NCBI RefSeq assembly: GCF_001422375.1
Contig: NZ_LMMU01000001.1
Location: 771,001-835,000 of the forward strand
Length of the DNA stretch: 64,000 nucleotides
DNA from: Methylobacterium sp. Leaf99
Lineage (GTDB): Bacteria > Pseudomonadota > Alphaproteobacteria > Rhizobiales > Beijerinckiaceae
Direction of reading: 5' to 3'
Shown here: positions 38,063-46,843 of the stretch, one piece after another
How positions within the stretch are numbered: the stretch's first letter is position 1
How the letters are laid out: every line of letters begins with the position of its first letter
The notes under the pieces: generated by a model
What the model was told of the DNA's origin: nothing
Seen by the model: only the letters and a program-made list of their open reading frames with translations
Database searches by the model: none
Position numbers and translations under genes: made by a program

Positions 38063-38703
38063 GGGTGGGGGCTCGTCTTGAGGGTTTCGGAGTTCAGCTC
38101 GGACCCGAGCCCGACCTTCGGATCGGCCCAGCCGGCGGCGCGGGGGCCGTAGTTCAGGGCCTCGGCGATCTGCAGCAGGAACTGCAGGGCGAGGAAGCTC
38201 ATGCCCACGGCCATGAGGGCGTAGGGAATCCACAGGGGCGGCCCCCAGGTCGATTGCGACACCTGCCCGTCGACCCAGGCCTCGTGGAACAGGCTCCAGC
38301 TTTTCCAGGCGAAGAACGTCACGAACACGATGCTGATGACGTCGGCCATGAGCAGGCGGGCGCGGTTGATCCGGGGCGAGAGCAGGCCGCTGAGCGCCTC
38401 GATGGCGACGTGGCCGCGCCGGGCCTGGACGGCGGCGGCCGAGAAGAAGGTGGCGCCGACGATGAGGAACACCGCCATCTCGTCCTGCCAGTCCGTGGGC
38501 TCCTTCAGCCAGTAGCGCACGAACACGCTGTAGCTGAGCACGAGGCAGGCCCCGACGAGGGCGAGGCCGCCGAAGACCATCACCACGCCGTTGATGGCCT
38601 TCATCGCGCGGTCGATGGCCCCGAGCAGGCCGGGGACGCGGGGTTCGGGCGCGGCGGGCGCCGATTCGGAGGCGGCCGAGGCCGCGTCGAAGGCGTGGCT
38701 CAC
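38059..38703 (-). CDS. dctQ: TRAP transporter small permease subunit
   Basis: 214 residues with four hydrophobic helices; the DctQ signature is LSYSVFVRYWLKEPTDWQDEMAVFLIVG near the second helix, then QARRGHVAIEALSGLL. GTG start at 38703 overlaps the dctP stop by four bases. N- and C-terminal tails are longer than in E. coli-type DctQ but within the range of the family. Confidence 0.92.
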   Translation of the reverse strand: MSHAFDAASAASESAPAAPEPRVPGLLGAIDRAMKAINGVVMVFGGLALVGACLVLSYSVFVRYWLKEPTDWQDEMAVFLIVGATFFSAAAVQARRGHVAIEALSGLLSPRINRARLLMADVISIVFVTFFAWKSWSLFHEAWVDGQVSQSTWGPPLWIPYALMAVGMSFLALQFLLQIAEALNYGPRAAGWADPKVGLGSELNSETLKTSPHP

Positions 38704-39719
38704 GACACCTGCTCCGCCAGCTTGAGGAGCTCGGCGCAGCTCGCGGACTTGCCCGCGAAATCCTTCCAGGCGGTGTCCTTGGCGATGTCGCGCCACTGGC
38801 CCAGGGTCTTCTCGTCGAGCTGCTGCACCTTGGCGCCGGCCTTGCCGAAGACCTGCTCGACGCGGGTGTCGTCCTCCTTGGCGCCGGCCTGCCCGAACGT
38901 CTCGAGTTCGGCGCCGATGGTCATGATGAGGTCCTGCTGGTCCTTCGGCAGGCGGTCGAACACGATCTTCGACATCATGATCGGCTCCCACATGAGCCAG
39001 TAGGTGTGCTGGGCGCCCGACGTCAGGGACTTCGACAGTTCCTCCAGGCGGAACGAGATCAGGCTGGTGGAGGAGGTGATGACGGCGTCGCACGCGCCCG
39101 TCTGCATGGCGGCGTAGGATTCGTTCGACGGGATCGACAGGGTGGCCGCACCCGCCGCCTTCATCATCAGGTCCATCTCGCGCGAGCCGCCCCGGACCTT
39201 GAGGCCCTTGGCGTCGCCCGGCGTGAACAGCGGCCGGTCGCGGCTGGCGACGCCGCCGGCCTGCCACACCCACGACACCACCACGACGCCCTTGGATTCG
39301 AGGATCTCCGTGAGCTTGCGGCCGACGGGGGCGCTCTTCCAGGCCGTGGCCTGGGCGTAGGAGGTGACGAGGCCCGGCATCAGGCCGATGTTCATCTCCG
39401 GCACCTCGCCACCCGCATAGGGGCTCGGGTAGAGGGTCATGTCGAGGGCGCCCTTGCGGATGGCGCCGAACTGGGCGTTCGTCTTCATCAGGGACGAGCC
39501 GGGATAGACCTGGAGTTCCAGGGCGCCCTTCGAGCGCTCGGCGAGGGCCGCGGCGAACTTCCGGCACGCCCGATCGCGAAAGTCGCCCTCGTCGATGGTG
39601 CCGCCGGGGAACTGGTGCGAGATCTTCAGGGTGGTGGCGGCCCGGGCCCGCGACCCGAGGGACAGGATGGCGGGCGCGGCCAGGCCGGCGGCGACGAGGG
39701 TGCGGCGTGTCAACGTCAT
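38700..39719 (-). CDS. dctP: TRAP transporter periplasmic substrate-binding protein
   Basis: 339 residues. The signal MTLTRRTLVAAGLAAPAILS has a twin-arginine-like pair. The binding protein fold shows LKISHQFPGGTIDEGDFRDR, GALELQVYPGSSLMK, the ligand-arginine region LKVRGGSREMDLMMKAAGA, and MQTGACDAVITSSTSLISF. The ligand is probably a carboxylate, but the subtype is not clear. It is first in the operon and divergent from the GntR/FCD gene, the likely controller. Confidence 0.93.
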   Translation of the reverse strand: MTLTRRTLVAAGLAAPAILSLGSRARAATTLKISHQFPGGTIDEGDFRDRACRKFAAALAERSKGALELQVYPGSSLMKTNAQFGAIRKGALDMTLYPSPYAGGEVPEMNIGLMPGLVTSYAQATAWKSAPVGRKLTEILESKGVVVVSWVWQAGGVASRDRPLFTPGDAKGLKVRGGSREMDLMMKAAGAATLSIPSNESYAAMQTGACDAVITSSTSLISFRLEELSKSLTSGAQHTYWLMWEPIMMSKIVFDRLPKDQQDLIMTIGAELETFGQAGAKEDDTRVEQVFGKAGAKVQQLDEKTLGQWRDIAKDTAWKDFAGKSASCAELLKLAEQVS

Positions 39720-39772
39720 GGCGTCTTCCTCCTTCGGCGGGCTGGCCGCCCACCCGGTTTTTGCGGTGCAGC

Positions 39773-39835
39773 ATTTATACTGCGATGCCCGCTATTTATA
39801 CCAGAGAACGACGGCTTGTATATTTTGTCAACCGG
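39773..39835. promoter_or_regulatory. Divergent dctP/gntR control region with direct repeats
   Basis: ATTTATAC occurs at 39773-39780 and 39794-39801, exactly 21 bp (two helical turns) apart, and the related GTATATTTTG follows near 39828. The region is strikingly A/T-rich for this DNA and lies between divergent genes. It is the natural operator of the GntR/FCD regulator, but binding is not shown. Confidence 0.45.
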
Positions 39836-39902
39836 GCCGCATAAGGTGGGGGTAAGTAAACGGGCTGGCGGAGGGCGAGGCCGTGGCAGAGGAACCGGAG
39901 CG

Positions 39903-40574
39903 ATGGAACCCGAGCGCGTGAACCAGTCCCTGCGCCTGCGCCAGACCATCGAGACGGAGATCGTCGACGGCCGCCTCGCCATCGGCGCCCGCCTCGACGA
40001 GACCGAGCTCGCCGAGCGGTTCGGGGTGTCGCGCACGCCGATCCGCGAGGCCCTGCTGCAGCTGGCGATGACGGGGCTCGTCGAGATCAAGCCGCGCCGG
40101 GGCGCCCTGGTGAGCGCGCCGGACCCGCAGCTGCTCATCGCCATGTTCGAGACCATGGCGGAGATCGAGGCCGCCTGCGGGCGCCTCGCCGCGCGCCGCC
40201 TGGTTCCGGCCGACGAAGCCGCCCTCAAGGCGGCGCTCGCCGCCTGCGGGGCGGCCGCGGAAGCCCAGGACCCGGAGCGCTACTACGAAGAGAACTACGT
40301 CTTCCACACGGTGGTCTACCGGGCCTGCCGCAACGCCTTCCTGGCCGAGCAGGCGCGGCTGCTGCACCGGCGCCTCGCGCCGTTCCGCCGGATGCAGCTG
40401 CGGGCGCGCCACCGCCTCGGGCAGTCCCTGGCCGAGCACGAGGCCATCGTGGCGGCCATCGTGGCGGGGGACGAGACCGGCGCGTCCGAGCTCCTGCGCG
40501 CCCACGTGATCGTTCAGGGCGACCGCTTCTCCGACCTCGTGGCGAGCCTGCGGACCATCAACGACGCGGCGTGA
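39903..40574 (+). CDS. GntR-family regulator, FCD subfamily
   Basis: 223 residues. Winged helix-turn-helix LRQTIETEIVDGRLAIGARL, then DETELAERFGVSRTPIREAL, is typical of GntR. An all-helical FCD ligand domain follows with metal-type His residues (FHTVVYRACRN, AEHEAIVAAIV). The ATG at 39903 is preceded by GGAACCGGAG. It is divergent from dctPQM, so it probably senses the transported acid or a derivative. Confidence 0.92.
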   Translation: MEPERVNQSLRLRQTIETEIVDGRLAIGARLDETELAERFGVSRTPIREALLQLAMTGLVEIKPRRGALVSAPDPQLLIAMFETMAEIEAACGRLAARRLVPADEAALKAALAACGAAAEAQDPERYYEENYVFHTVVYRACRNAFLAEQARLLHRRLAPFRRMQLRARHRLGQSLAEHEAIVAAIVAGDETGASELLRAHVIVQGDRFSDLVASLRTINDAA

Positions 40575-40608
40575 CCGCCGGCGCCGTCCGGCCGGGGCTC
40601 GGCCGGGA

Positions 40609-41241
40609 TCACTCCACCTTCTCGTAGGGGTAGACCCCCCACAGGCGCTCCTGGCGGACGTAGCCGTCGACGTCGCCGCGCTTCTGCGGCAGGGCGACGA
40701 TGACCCGGCACCAGGTGCCGCTGCAGCTCTTGACGCTGCCGATGACGCCGGCCTGGAGGCGCGCCTCCTCGGCCGACGCGTCGTCGGCGCGGGCGTAGAG
40801 GGAGGTCTCGGCCTTCACCTCACTTTTGCCGTCCCCCTTGCCGTCCCCTTTGCCACCCGCCCTGGGCGCCGTGACGATGGAGGTGCGCCGCCCCGACAGC
40901 AGGGAGTGCAGCACCCAGCCCTCCGTGCCCTCCGAATCGCGGATGCGGCGCCAGGTCTCGAACTCGGCCACGATCTCGACGGGCAGGCCGGCGCGCTGGA
41001 ACACCCACAGGGTGCGGTGATCCTTCGACGGCCCCTCGCGCAGGTTCACCCGGTCGGTCTTGAGGCTGGCGTAGCGCGGCAGGGGCAGCCCGGTCTTGGC
41101 GCCGACGGACGCGCCGGGAACGGCCACCGGTGGCGCCGCCCGCGCCGGCGCCACCGGGACGACCGCCCCGGTCGCCGCGAGGGCGAGGGCGAGGGCCAGG
41201 GTCGGGGCCAGGGTCGATCGGGAGGGCAGATCAGGCGCCAT
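40609..41241 (-). CDS. Secreted SH3-domain protein (COG3807 type)
   Basis: 210 residues: signal peptide (STLAPTLALALALAATGAVV), then two bacterial SH3 modules. The first is VNLREGPSKDHRTLWVFQRAGLPVEIVAEFETWRRIRDSEG and the second begins ETSLYARADDASAEEARLQ and ends WCRVIVALPQKRGDVDGYV. A Lys/Gly/Asp repeat (GKGDGKGDGK) links them. It probably works in the envelope, binding peptide or peptidoglycan. The start at 41241 is chosen from the signal peptide. Convergent with the GntR gene. Confidence 0.85.
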   Translation of the reverse strand: MAPDLPSRSTLAPTLALALALAATGAVVPVAPARAAPPVAVPGASVGAKTGLPLPRYASLKTDRVNLREGPSKDHRTLWVFQRAGLPVEIVAEFETWRRIRDSEGTEGWVLHSLLSGRRTSIVTAPRAGGKGDGKGDGKSEVKAETSLYARADDASAEEARLQAGVIGSVKSCSGTWCRVIVALPQKRGDVDGYVRQERLWGVYPYEKVE

Positions 41242-41555
41242 CGTCCGGGGTCCTTCCGCGCGGGGCATGCCGATCCGGGCCGGCATGCCCGGCCTTGCGC
41301 GGCGTGCATTGTGTTCCGGCGCCCCTCTGGTAGAGAAGCCACCGGGGCCGGAGACGGGCAGCGCATCGCCGCCGATTTCGGCCCCGGGTCGATCCGGTTG
41401 TCCCGATCTGTCTTGGCCGATGGTGGTTAACGCGCCGTAAGCCGCCACGCCATCCCGGCGAGCCCGTCATCCCGGGAACGAACAAAGGGCGAGCCGAAAC
41501 CCTGGCCGGACCCCGACGGGGCGAAACCGGGGATCGTTCGCGTCGAGGAGGGTGC
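41242..41555. other. Divergent intergenic region
   Basis: 314 bases between the divergent SH3-protein and dehydrogenase genes, presumably holding both promoters. I see no strong palindrome. A TTAA-N7-TAAG match at 41427-41441 is too weak to call a CtrA site. Confidence 0.4.
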
Positions 41556-42560
41556 ATGCAGTCGCTCAAGCGCAAGCCGCTCGTTGTGGTCACCCGCCGC
41601 CTCCCGGAGGTGGTCGAGACCCGCATGCGCGAACTCTTCGAGATCCGCCTCAACCCCGACGACAAGCCCCTGGCGCAGGAGGCCCTCGCCGCCGCCCTGC
41701 GCGAGGCCGACGTCCTCGTGCCGACGGTGACCGACGAGATCGATTCGGGGCTGCTCGCTCAGGCCGGTCCGAACCTGCGGCTCATCGCCAATTTCGGCAA
41801 CGGCGTCGATCACATCGACGTCGCCGCCGCCCTGGAGCGCGGCATCACCGTCACCAACACGCCCGGCGTGCTGACGGAGGACACCGCCGACATGACCATG
41901 GCGCTGATCCTGGCGGTGGCCCGCCGGGTCACCGAGGGCGCGCGCATCATCCCCGACGACGCCTGGGATTCGGGCTGGTCACCGACCTGGATGCTGGGGC
42001 GGCGCATCACCGGTAAGCGCCTCGGCATCGTCGGCATGGGCCGCATCGGCCAGGCCCTGGCCCGCCGCGCCAAGGCGTTCGGCCTGCAGATCCACTATCA
42101 CAACCGCCGCCGGGTGCCGGCGACCATCGAGCGCGACCTCGACGCCACCTACTGGGAATCCCTCGACCAGATGCTGGCGCGCGTCGACATCGTCTCGGTG
42201 AACTGCCCGCACACGCCGGCGACCTACCACCTGCTGTCGGCCCGGCGCCTCAAGCTGCTCAAGCCCGAGGCCATCGTGGTCAACACCGCCCGCGGCGAGG
42301 TCATCGACGAGAGCGCGCTGGCCCGCCTCATCGAGGCCGGCGACGTCTCGGGCGCCGGCCTCGACGTGTTCGAGCAGGAGCCTTCCGTGAGCCCGCGCCT
42401 GATCAAGCTCGCGCGCGCCGGCAAGGTCGTACTCCTGCCGCACATGGGCTCGGCCACCCACGAGAGCCGCATCGACATGGGCGAGAAGGTCATCATCAAC
42501 ATCAAGACCTTCATGGACGGCCACCGGCCGCCCGATCGCATCCTGCCCAGCATGCTCTGA
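41556..42560 (+). CDS. D-2-hydroxyacid dehydrogenase, glyoxylate/hydroxypyruvate reductase type
   Basis: 334 residues. The N-terminal substrate domain has FGNGVDHIDV and NTPGVLTEDTADMTMALIL. The Rossmann domain has GIVGMGRIGQALARRAKAFG, and the catalytic triad is Arg246 (NTARGEVID), Glu275 (DVFEQEP) and His296 (LPHMGSAT). It reduces glyoxylate or hydroxypyruvate, or oxidises D-glycerate. In methylotrophs this step belongs to C1/serine-cycle metabolism, but that role is inferred. GAGGAGG precedes the ATG. Confidence 0.92.
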   Translation: MQSLKRKPLVVVTRRLPEVVETRMRELFEIRLNPDDKPLAQEALAAALREADVLVPTVTDEIDSGLLAQAGPNLRLIANFGNGVDHIDVAAALERGITVTNTPGVLTEDTADMTMALILAVARRVTEGARIIPDDAWDSGWSPTWMLGRRITGKRLGIVGMGRIGQALARRAKAFGLQIHYHNRRRVPATIERDLDATYWESLDQMLARVDIVSVNCPHTPATYHLLSARRLKLLKPEAIVVNTARGEVIDESALARLIEAGDVSGAGLDVFEQEPSVSPRLIKLARAGKVVLLPHMGSATHESRIDMGEKVIINIKTFMDGHRPPDRILPSML

Positions 42561-42666
42561 GGACAAGGTCCGAACCTGCGGTTGACCTCGGAACGGGCCG
42601 GGACACGGCACGTTGACGGGCGTCCGGCATGTGGTGGGCCGGGCGACAGCGCAGATCGGGAGCAAT

Positions 42667-43683
42667 ATGGCCGCGGACACTCCGTTGAGCGACGCGTTCC
42701 GGCACTTCTCGGACCTCGTACCGGTGATGATGTGCCGCTCGGACGCCGAGGGCCGCGCCATCCATCACAACGAAGCCTGGCTCCGCTTCACCGGCCGCAC
42801 CCCGGCCGAGGAACGCGGCGAAGGCTGGCTCCGGGGCCTCCATCCCGACGACGTCGCCGCCTTCACCCGGATCGTCGAGGACGCCCGCCTTGCGCGAAAA
42901 CCCTTCACGGTGGAGTTCCGCCTGCGCCGGCACGACGGCGCCTATCGCTGGCTCCTCGACACCGCCAAGCCCGTCTACGAGGGCGGGGCGTTCCAGGGCT
43001 TCATCGGCGCCAGCTTCGACATCACCGACCGCAAGCTGGCCGAGGACCAGTCCGAACGGGCGCTCGTCGAGAAGGAAGCCCTCCTGGCCGAGGTCTACCA
43101 CCGGGTGCGCAACAACCTTCAGGTGATGGTCAGCCTCATCGGCCTCTATGGCCGGGCGGCGCCGGCGCCGTGCCGGGGCAGCTTCGAGGCCCTGGGCCAG
43201 CGGGTGCGGGCCATCGCCCTGGTGCAGCAGCACCTGCACGAGGCGCCCCACATCGCCTCCATCGACCTGCGCGACTACCTGCACCGCCTCGCCTCGGGCC
43301 TCGGCCAGCTCCGCCGGGCCGGCCGCATCAGCGTCACCATCGACGGGTCCGGCACCAGCCTCGTCGAGCCGCGCACGGCCAACGCCCTCGGGATGATCGT
43401 CGCCGAGGTGGTCTCCGAGTGCCTCGACACCACGGCCGAGAGCGTCGCCTGCGCCATCGGCATCACCATCGACGCGGCGGCGGGCGCCCCCGTGCGCCTG
43501 TCCGTCGTCTCGGGCAGCGACGCGGAGGCCGCCCCCTCCGGCAAGGCCGAGGTGCCCAATCTCGGCCCCCGCCTCATCGCCGCCTACGCCGCCCAGGCCG
43601 AGATCGCCGCCCGCGGCATCGGCACCCGGGCCGAGCCCCTCCACCTCCAGCTGCCCGAGGTGCTGGTGCATCCGGTGGAGTAG
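42667..43683 (+). CDS. PAS/HisKA_2 protein with degenerate ATPase domain
   Basis: 338 residues. A PAS domain (about 10-125; VMMCRSDAEGRAIHHNEAWL, FRLRRHDGAYRWLLDTAKP, ASFDITDR) precedes a HisKA_2 dimerisation box EVYHRVRNNLQVMVSL with His145 intact. The following ATPase-like region has lost the expected residues: the N box reads VAEVVSECLDTT instead of NELxTNAxKH, and no DxGxG box is visible. It may be a phosphotransfer protein rather than a kinase, comparable in logic to ChpT. GGGAGC before ATG 42667 supports this start over a TTG at 42613. Confidence 0.85.
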   Translation: MAADTPLSDAFRHFSDLVPVMMCRSDAEGRAIHHNEAWLRFTGRTPAEERGEGWLRGLHPDDVAAFTRIVEDARLARKPFTVEFRLRRHDGAYRWLLDTAKPVYEGGAFQGFIGASFDITDRKLAEDQSERALVEKEALLAEVYHRVRNNLQVMVSLIGLYGRAAPAPCRGSFEALGQRVRAIALVQQHLHEAPHIASIDLRDYLHRLASGLGQLRRAGRISVTIDGSGTSLVEPRTANALGMIVAEVVSECLDTTAESVACAIGITIDAAAGAPVRLSVVSGSDAEAAPSGKAEVPNLGPRLIAAYAAQAEIAARGIGTRAEPLHLQLPEVLVHPVE

Positions 43684-43766
43684 GCGGCGGCCTCGCGAGG
43701 GGTCGCATCCGGCGGCCGGTCCCCTATATCGGGGGCTTCCCGCCGGCCACGAGACCGTTCCCGCCC

Positions 43767-44192
43767 ATGCTGCCGCCCATCGCGACCATCATCGAGAATT
43801 TCGGCATCCTCGACGAGGGCCCGGACCAGATCGAGTACCTGATCGAGCTCGGCCGTGCCCTGCCGCCCTTCCCCGACGCGCTCATGACCGAGGCCAACCG
43901 CGTCCACGGCTGCGAGAGCCAGGTCTGGGTGGCGTCCCACATGGACGAGGCGCAGGCGCCGCCGCGGCTGAACCTGCGCGGGACCAGCGACTCCGTGGTC
44001 ACCAAGGGCCTGATCGCCCTGGTGATGGCGCTCCACGACGGACGGACGCCGCAGGAGATCGCGGACGTCGACGTGTTCGGGGTGTTCAAGGAGATCGGCC
44101 TCGGCTCCCACCTCACGTCGAAGCGGGCCAACGGGGTCCGGGCCATGGCCGAGCGCATCCACCGCGACGCGGCCCGGCTCCTGGCGGCCTGA
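43767..44192 (+). CDS. sufE: Sulfur acceptor protein SufE
   Basis: 141 residues, partner of the SufS cysteine desulfurase in Fe-S cluster assembly. The fold starts PPIATIIENFGILDEGPDQIEYLIELG and the sulfur-accepting Cys49 lies in NRVHGCESQVWV. The C-terminal VFKEIGLGSHLTSKRANGV matches SufE. The ATG at 43767 follows the PAS protein gene by 83 bases. No other suf gene is in the window. Confidence 0.93.
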   Translation: MLPPIATIIENFGILDEGPDQIEYLIELGRALPPFPDALMTEANRVHGCESQVWVASHMDEAQAPPRLNLRGTSDSVVTKGLIALVMALHDGRTPQEIADVDVFGVFKEIGLGSHLTSKRANGVRAMAERIHRDAARLLAA

Positions 44193-44219
44193 GCCGAACC
44201 GGTCCCATCGCGGCGACGA

Positions 44220-44700
44220 CGTTCACATCTCGCACGGGCAGCACGGGTCCCCTTTCCTTGCCGGCAGGGCGATCGCAGATGAACCGCGACGGGCCCCCTC
44301 TCCTGTTTGGGCTACGGCATTCACACATCTCGCGGGATGCTCGGGTCCCCTCTCCTGGAAGGAGAGGGACAGGGTGAGGTGTGTGACCTTTCCGGAGAAT
44401 TCGCACACCTCACCCCAACCCTCTCCTTCCAGGAGAGGGAGCCCCGGTGCGCCTCCCGCCCGCATCCGGATGCCTGCCGCTGCATGGAATCAGCCCATTC
44501 GCAGTTGTGTGAATCCGGTAGCCTGTTTGGGAGAGGGTTGGGGTGAGGGTCGTGGACTCTCCGAAAAGTTCTCACACCTCACCCCAGCCCTCTCCTTCCA
44601 GGAGAGGGAGCACCCGTGCGCTTCACGCCCGTATCCGGATGCCATCCGGTGCGCTGTCTCTGCACAAGGTCGGCCCGTTCGCAGTCGTATGATTCCGTAC
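44220..44700. repeat. Composite palindromic repeat, family A copy 2
   Basis: Fills the gap between convergent sufE and DUF6456 genes (44193-44710). It holds at least two linked family A units with ccctctcctggaaggagagg, gggtgaggtgtg, cacacctcacccc and the spacer phrases gcatccggatgc and gttgtgtgaatccggtagcc. Roughly 44285-44610 reads like 3662-4000 with small changes. A leading fragment contains ccttgccggcagggcgatcgcagatg, another recurrent module. No gene. Confidence 0.85.
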
Positions 44701-44710
44701 TTCATCGCCG

Positions 44711-45658
44711 TCAGGGGCGCCCGGCCGCTGGGGTGTCGCGCCACAGGCGCATCCGGCCCCGGTCCGGCCCCACCGCCTCGCGCTCGAGGCCGTAATGCTC
44801 GGCGAGGCGCCCGAGGGCGATGCGGGCCACCACCTTGGCCGAGCGCACCGGCCAGCGCCGCTCGGCCTCGATCCGCTCGAGCCCCTTCAGGAACCCGCAC
44901 AGGTCGATGAGCAGCCCCGACAGGTCGTTGCCGACGGCGGCGAGGGCCGCGCGCACGCGCTGGCGCGCCGCCAGCATGGCGTCGGAGGCGCTCGACGGAT
45001 CGCGGGCGCCCGAGCCGTCGACCTTCATCCCGCTCCAGTCCGGGCCCAGGCGCGGCAGCATCACCGCCTGGGTCAGGTCGCGGCGCAGGCGCTCGCCGGC
45101 CTCGTAGCAGGCCGCGTCGATGAGGGGCACGCCGTCGCGGTCCCGGCGCCGGGCCATCCAGGCCAGCGGACTCTCGGCGGCGTCGCGCAGGGGGCGGGCT
45201 TCGGTGCGGTCGGGCCGGTCGCCGGCTTTGGCCCCGGCTTTGGCCCCGGCCTTCGCGGGGGCGTCGCGCCCGCCCTCCGCGACGAGGTCGAGGTGCTGGG
45301 CGAGGTAGGGCGGCTGGGCCCCCGCCCGCTCGCGCCGCAGGCGGGCGCGCCCCGCCGGGCTGATGGTGAGGCGCGCGTGGCGGCCCGTGGTCCGTTCGGC
45401 GAGGTCGGCCGACAGGAGCGCCGCGCCCGCCGCCGCCGCGAAGCGTCCGGCCCCGAGGGAGATCCCGCCGCCGCCGCTGCGCATGATCAGGCCGTCCCCC
45501 GGCGCCGCCGGGTCCGGCAGGGCGTAGGCCCCCTCCGCCGCGAGGGCGCCGAGCAACCGCACCGCCTCGCGTCCGAGGACCGGCGCGAGGCCGCCGGGAC
45601 GGGCCGGGAGGCGGGACCCCGATGGGACGGAGCGAATTCTGTTCATGTTTTGTTCCAT
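44711..45658 (-). CDS. DUF6456-like protein of unknown function
   Basis: 315 residues. The C-terminal 150 residues (ESPLAWMARRRDRDGVPLID, then AACYEAGERLRRDLTQA, then the LIDLCGFLKGLERIEAER region and a helix-turn-helix-like end ARIALGRLAEHYGL) resemble the alphaproteobacterial DUF6456 family, probably DNA-binding. The N-terminal part (LGREAVRLLGALAAEGAY, ...RLTISPAGRARLRR) looks like a winged helix. An AKAGAKAGAKAGD tandem joins them. ATG at 45658; 45646 is an alternative with a better ribosome site. Function unknown. Confidence 0.75.
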   Translation of the reverse strand: MEQNMNRIRSVPSGSRLPARPGGLAPVLGREAVRLLGALAAEGAYALPDPAAPGDGLIMRSGGGGISLGAGRFAAAAGAALLSADLAERTTGRHARLTISPAGRARLRRERAGAQPPYLAQHLDLVAEGGRDAPAKAGAKAGAKAGDRPDRTEARPLRDAAESPLAWMARRRDRDGVPLIDAACYEAGERLRRDLTQAVMLPRLGPDWSGMKVDGSGARDPSSASDAMLAARQRVRAALAAVGNDLSGLLIDLCGFLKGLERIEAERRWPVRSAKVVARIALGRLAEHYGLEREAVGPDRGRMRLWRDTPAAGRP

Positions 45659-45862
45659 AAGCGGCGCGGGCGGCGCCGGCCGCCCTGCAACCCATGGTAA
45701 AGGACATAAATCCTAAATCAAGCCCCGTTCGACGCCGCTCGACCGATTGCCGGACCGCGGGACCGCGGGACGGGATGGGCCCCGCACGTCCATCCGGTCC
45801 GGGCGCCGTCCCGTCCGAACCCGGAACGGCGGCGCCCGTCTTCATCGAGGATCGAAGCGCGG

Positions 45863-46297
45863 TCAGGCGGCTTCGTCGTAGTTTCCGTTGCGGGTCTGTC
45901 CGAGGCCGATGGCCTTGGCGAGGTCCGAACGCGCCTTGGCGTAGTTCGGCGCGACCATGGGATACTCGGGCGGCAGGCCCCACTTGGCGCGATACTGCTC
46001 GGGGCTCATGTCGTACTTCGCGCGCAGGTGGCGCTTGAGCGACTTGAAGACACGGCCGTCTTCCAGGCAGATGATGTGGTCGGCGGTCACGGACTTCTTC
46101 ACGGACACCGCCGGCTGCTGCGGGGCGGAGGGCGCCTTGGGCTCTTCCTGCCCGCTGCCGATCTGGACCAGCGAACCGTGGACCCGGGCGATGAGCTGTG
46201 CCAGCTCGGCGGAGGGAACCGGATTGTTGCTCACGTAGGCCGAGACGATATCGACCGTCAATTCCACGTAATCCACCGAATTTTCGATTTCGCTCAT
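45863..46297 (-). CDS. mucR: MucR/Ros-family zinc-finger transcriptional regulator
   Basis: 144 residues. The C-terminal zinc finger is [30 protein letters not shown] split across residues about 83-112, where Cys and Asp replace the usual Cys pair and His residues follow in KRHL. This Cys-Asp form is known for MucR/Ml proteins. The N-terminal helices ([20 protein letters not shown]) mediate oligomerisation. MucR proteins repress AT-rich promoters of surface polysaccharide, virulence and motility genes. ATG 46297 is favoured by AAGGAAA upstream; an ATG seven codons earlier is possible. Confidence 0.93.
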   Translation of the reverse strand: MSEIENSVDYVELTVDIVSAYVSNNPVPSAELAQLIARVHGSLVQIGSGQEEPKAPSAPQQPAVSVKKSVTADHIICLEDGRVFKSLKRHLRAKYDMSPEQYRAKWGLPPEYPMVAPNYAKARSDLAKAIGLGQTRNGNYDEAA

Positions 46298-46843
46298 AGA
46301 CTTAAGGTTTCCTTCCATGCGCCCTCGTCGCGGAACCGATGCAGAACAATCGATCCCGTGGCCTATGCGTTCATGGGTTGATGCTGGTTTACAGCATTGA
46401 ATGCCGCCCTCCCGCAGGAGTGTAATCTATGACGGCGTCCAATGCTATGGCGCACTGGTGAGATAGACAGTTCGAAGTCGAGAAACAAGGCATTCGACCC
46501 CATCGCCCCGTGCGACACTGGTTTGAACGATAATTCATTTGTTTCCGTCGTGCGGCCCGGCACGGGTGGCACCCCTAAGCTTCGGCCCGGTGCGACAAGG
46601 TACTATCGATCCAGTCGATTGCGGCCCGGGCGGCTTTGCCGCAAGGGGGCTTGGCCGCACAGGAGTTTGGCCGCGAAGCGGTCGGCCGGACCGGGCGGGT
46701 TTCCCGAGCCGGCCCGGGACTTCCGCCTTGCCGACCGGGCGCCGACACGGCACACGGCGGGGACGATGGCGTGCGGAACCCGGCCGGACCGTGCCAAGCA
46801 CCTCCGCCCGGTCCCGCGCCAGCCCGATCCGAGGATTTTGGCC
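46298..46843. other. Long divergent region, AT-richer near mucR
   Basis: 546 bases between divergent mucR and the oligopeptidase. The 250 bases next to mucR are much richer in A/T than the window and contain the inverted repeat ATGCTG-gttta-CAGCAT at 46381-46397 and several ATG/CAT-rich steps, as expected for a MucR-autoregulated promoter. The oligopeptidase frame stays open upstream to 46442, but the sequence is not protein-like. Confidence 0.45.

Noticed and set aside
41427..41441. TTAA-N7-TAAG as a CtrA site before the hydroxyacid dehydrogenase
   Set aside because: Second half-site is out of register with the consensus and the genes have no cell-cycle role.
44307..44546. ORFs with phrases such as SPLLEGEGQGEV and LTPTLSFQERE, also near 3.6, 56.2 and 59.0 kb
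   Set aside because: They are encoded by the palindromic repeats, recur in several frames and both strands, and have no ribosome site or domain; the same phrases arise from each copy.
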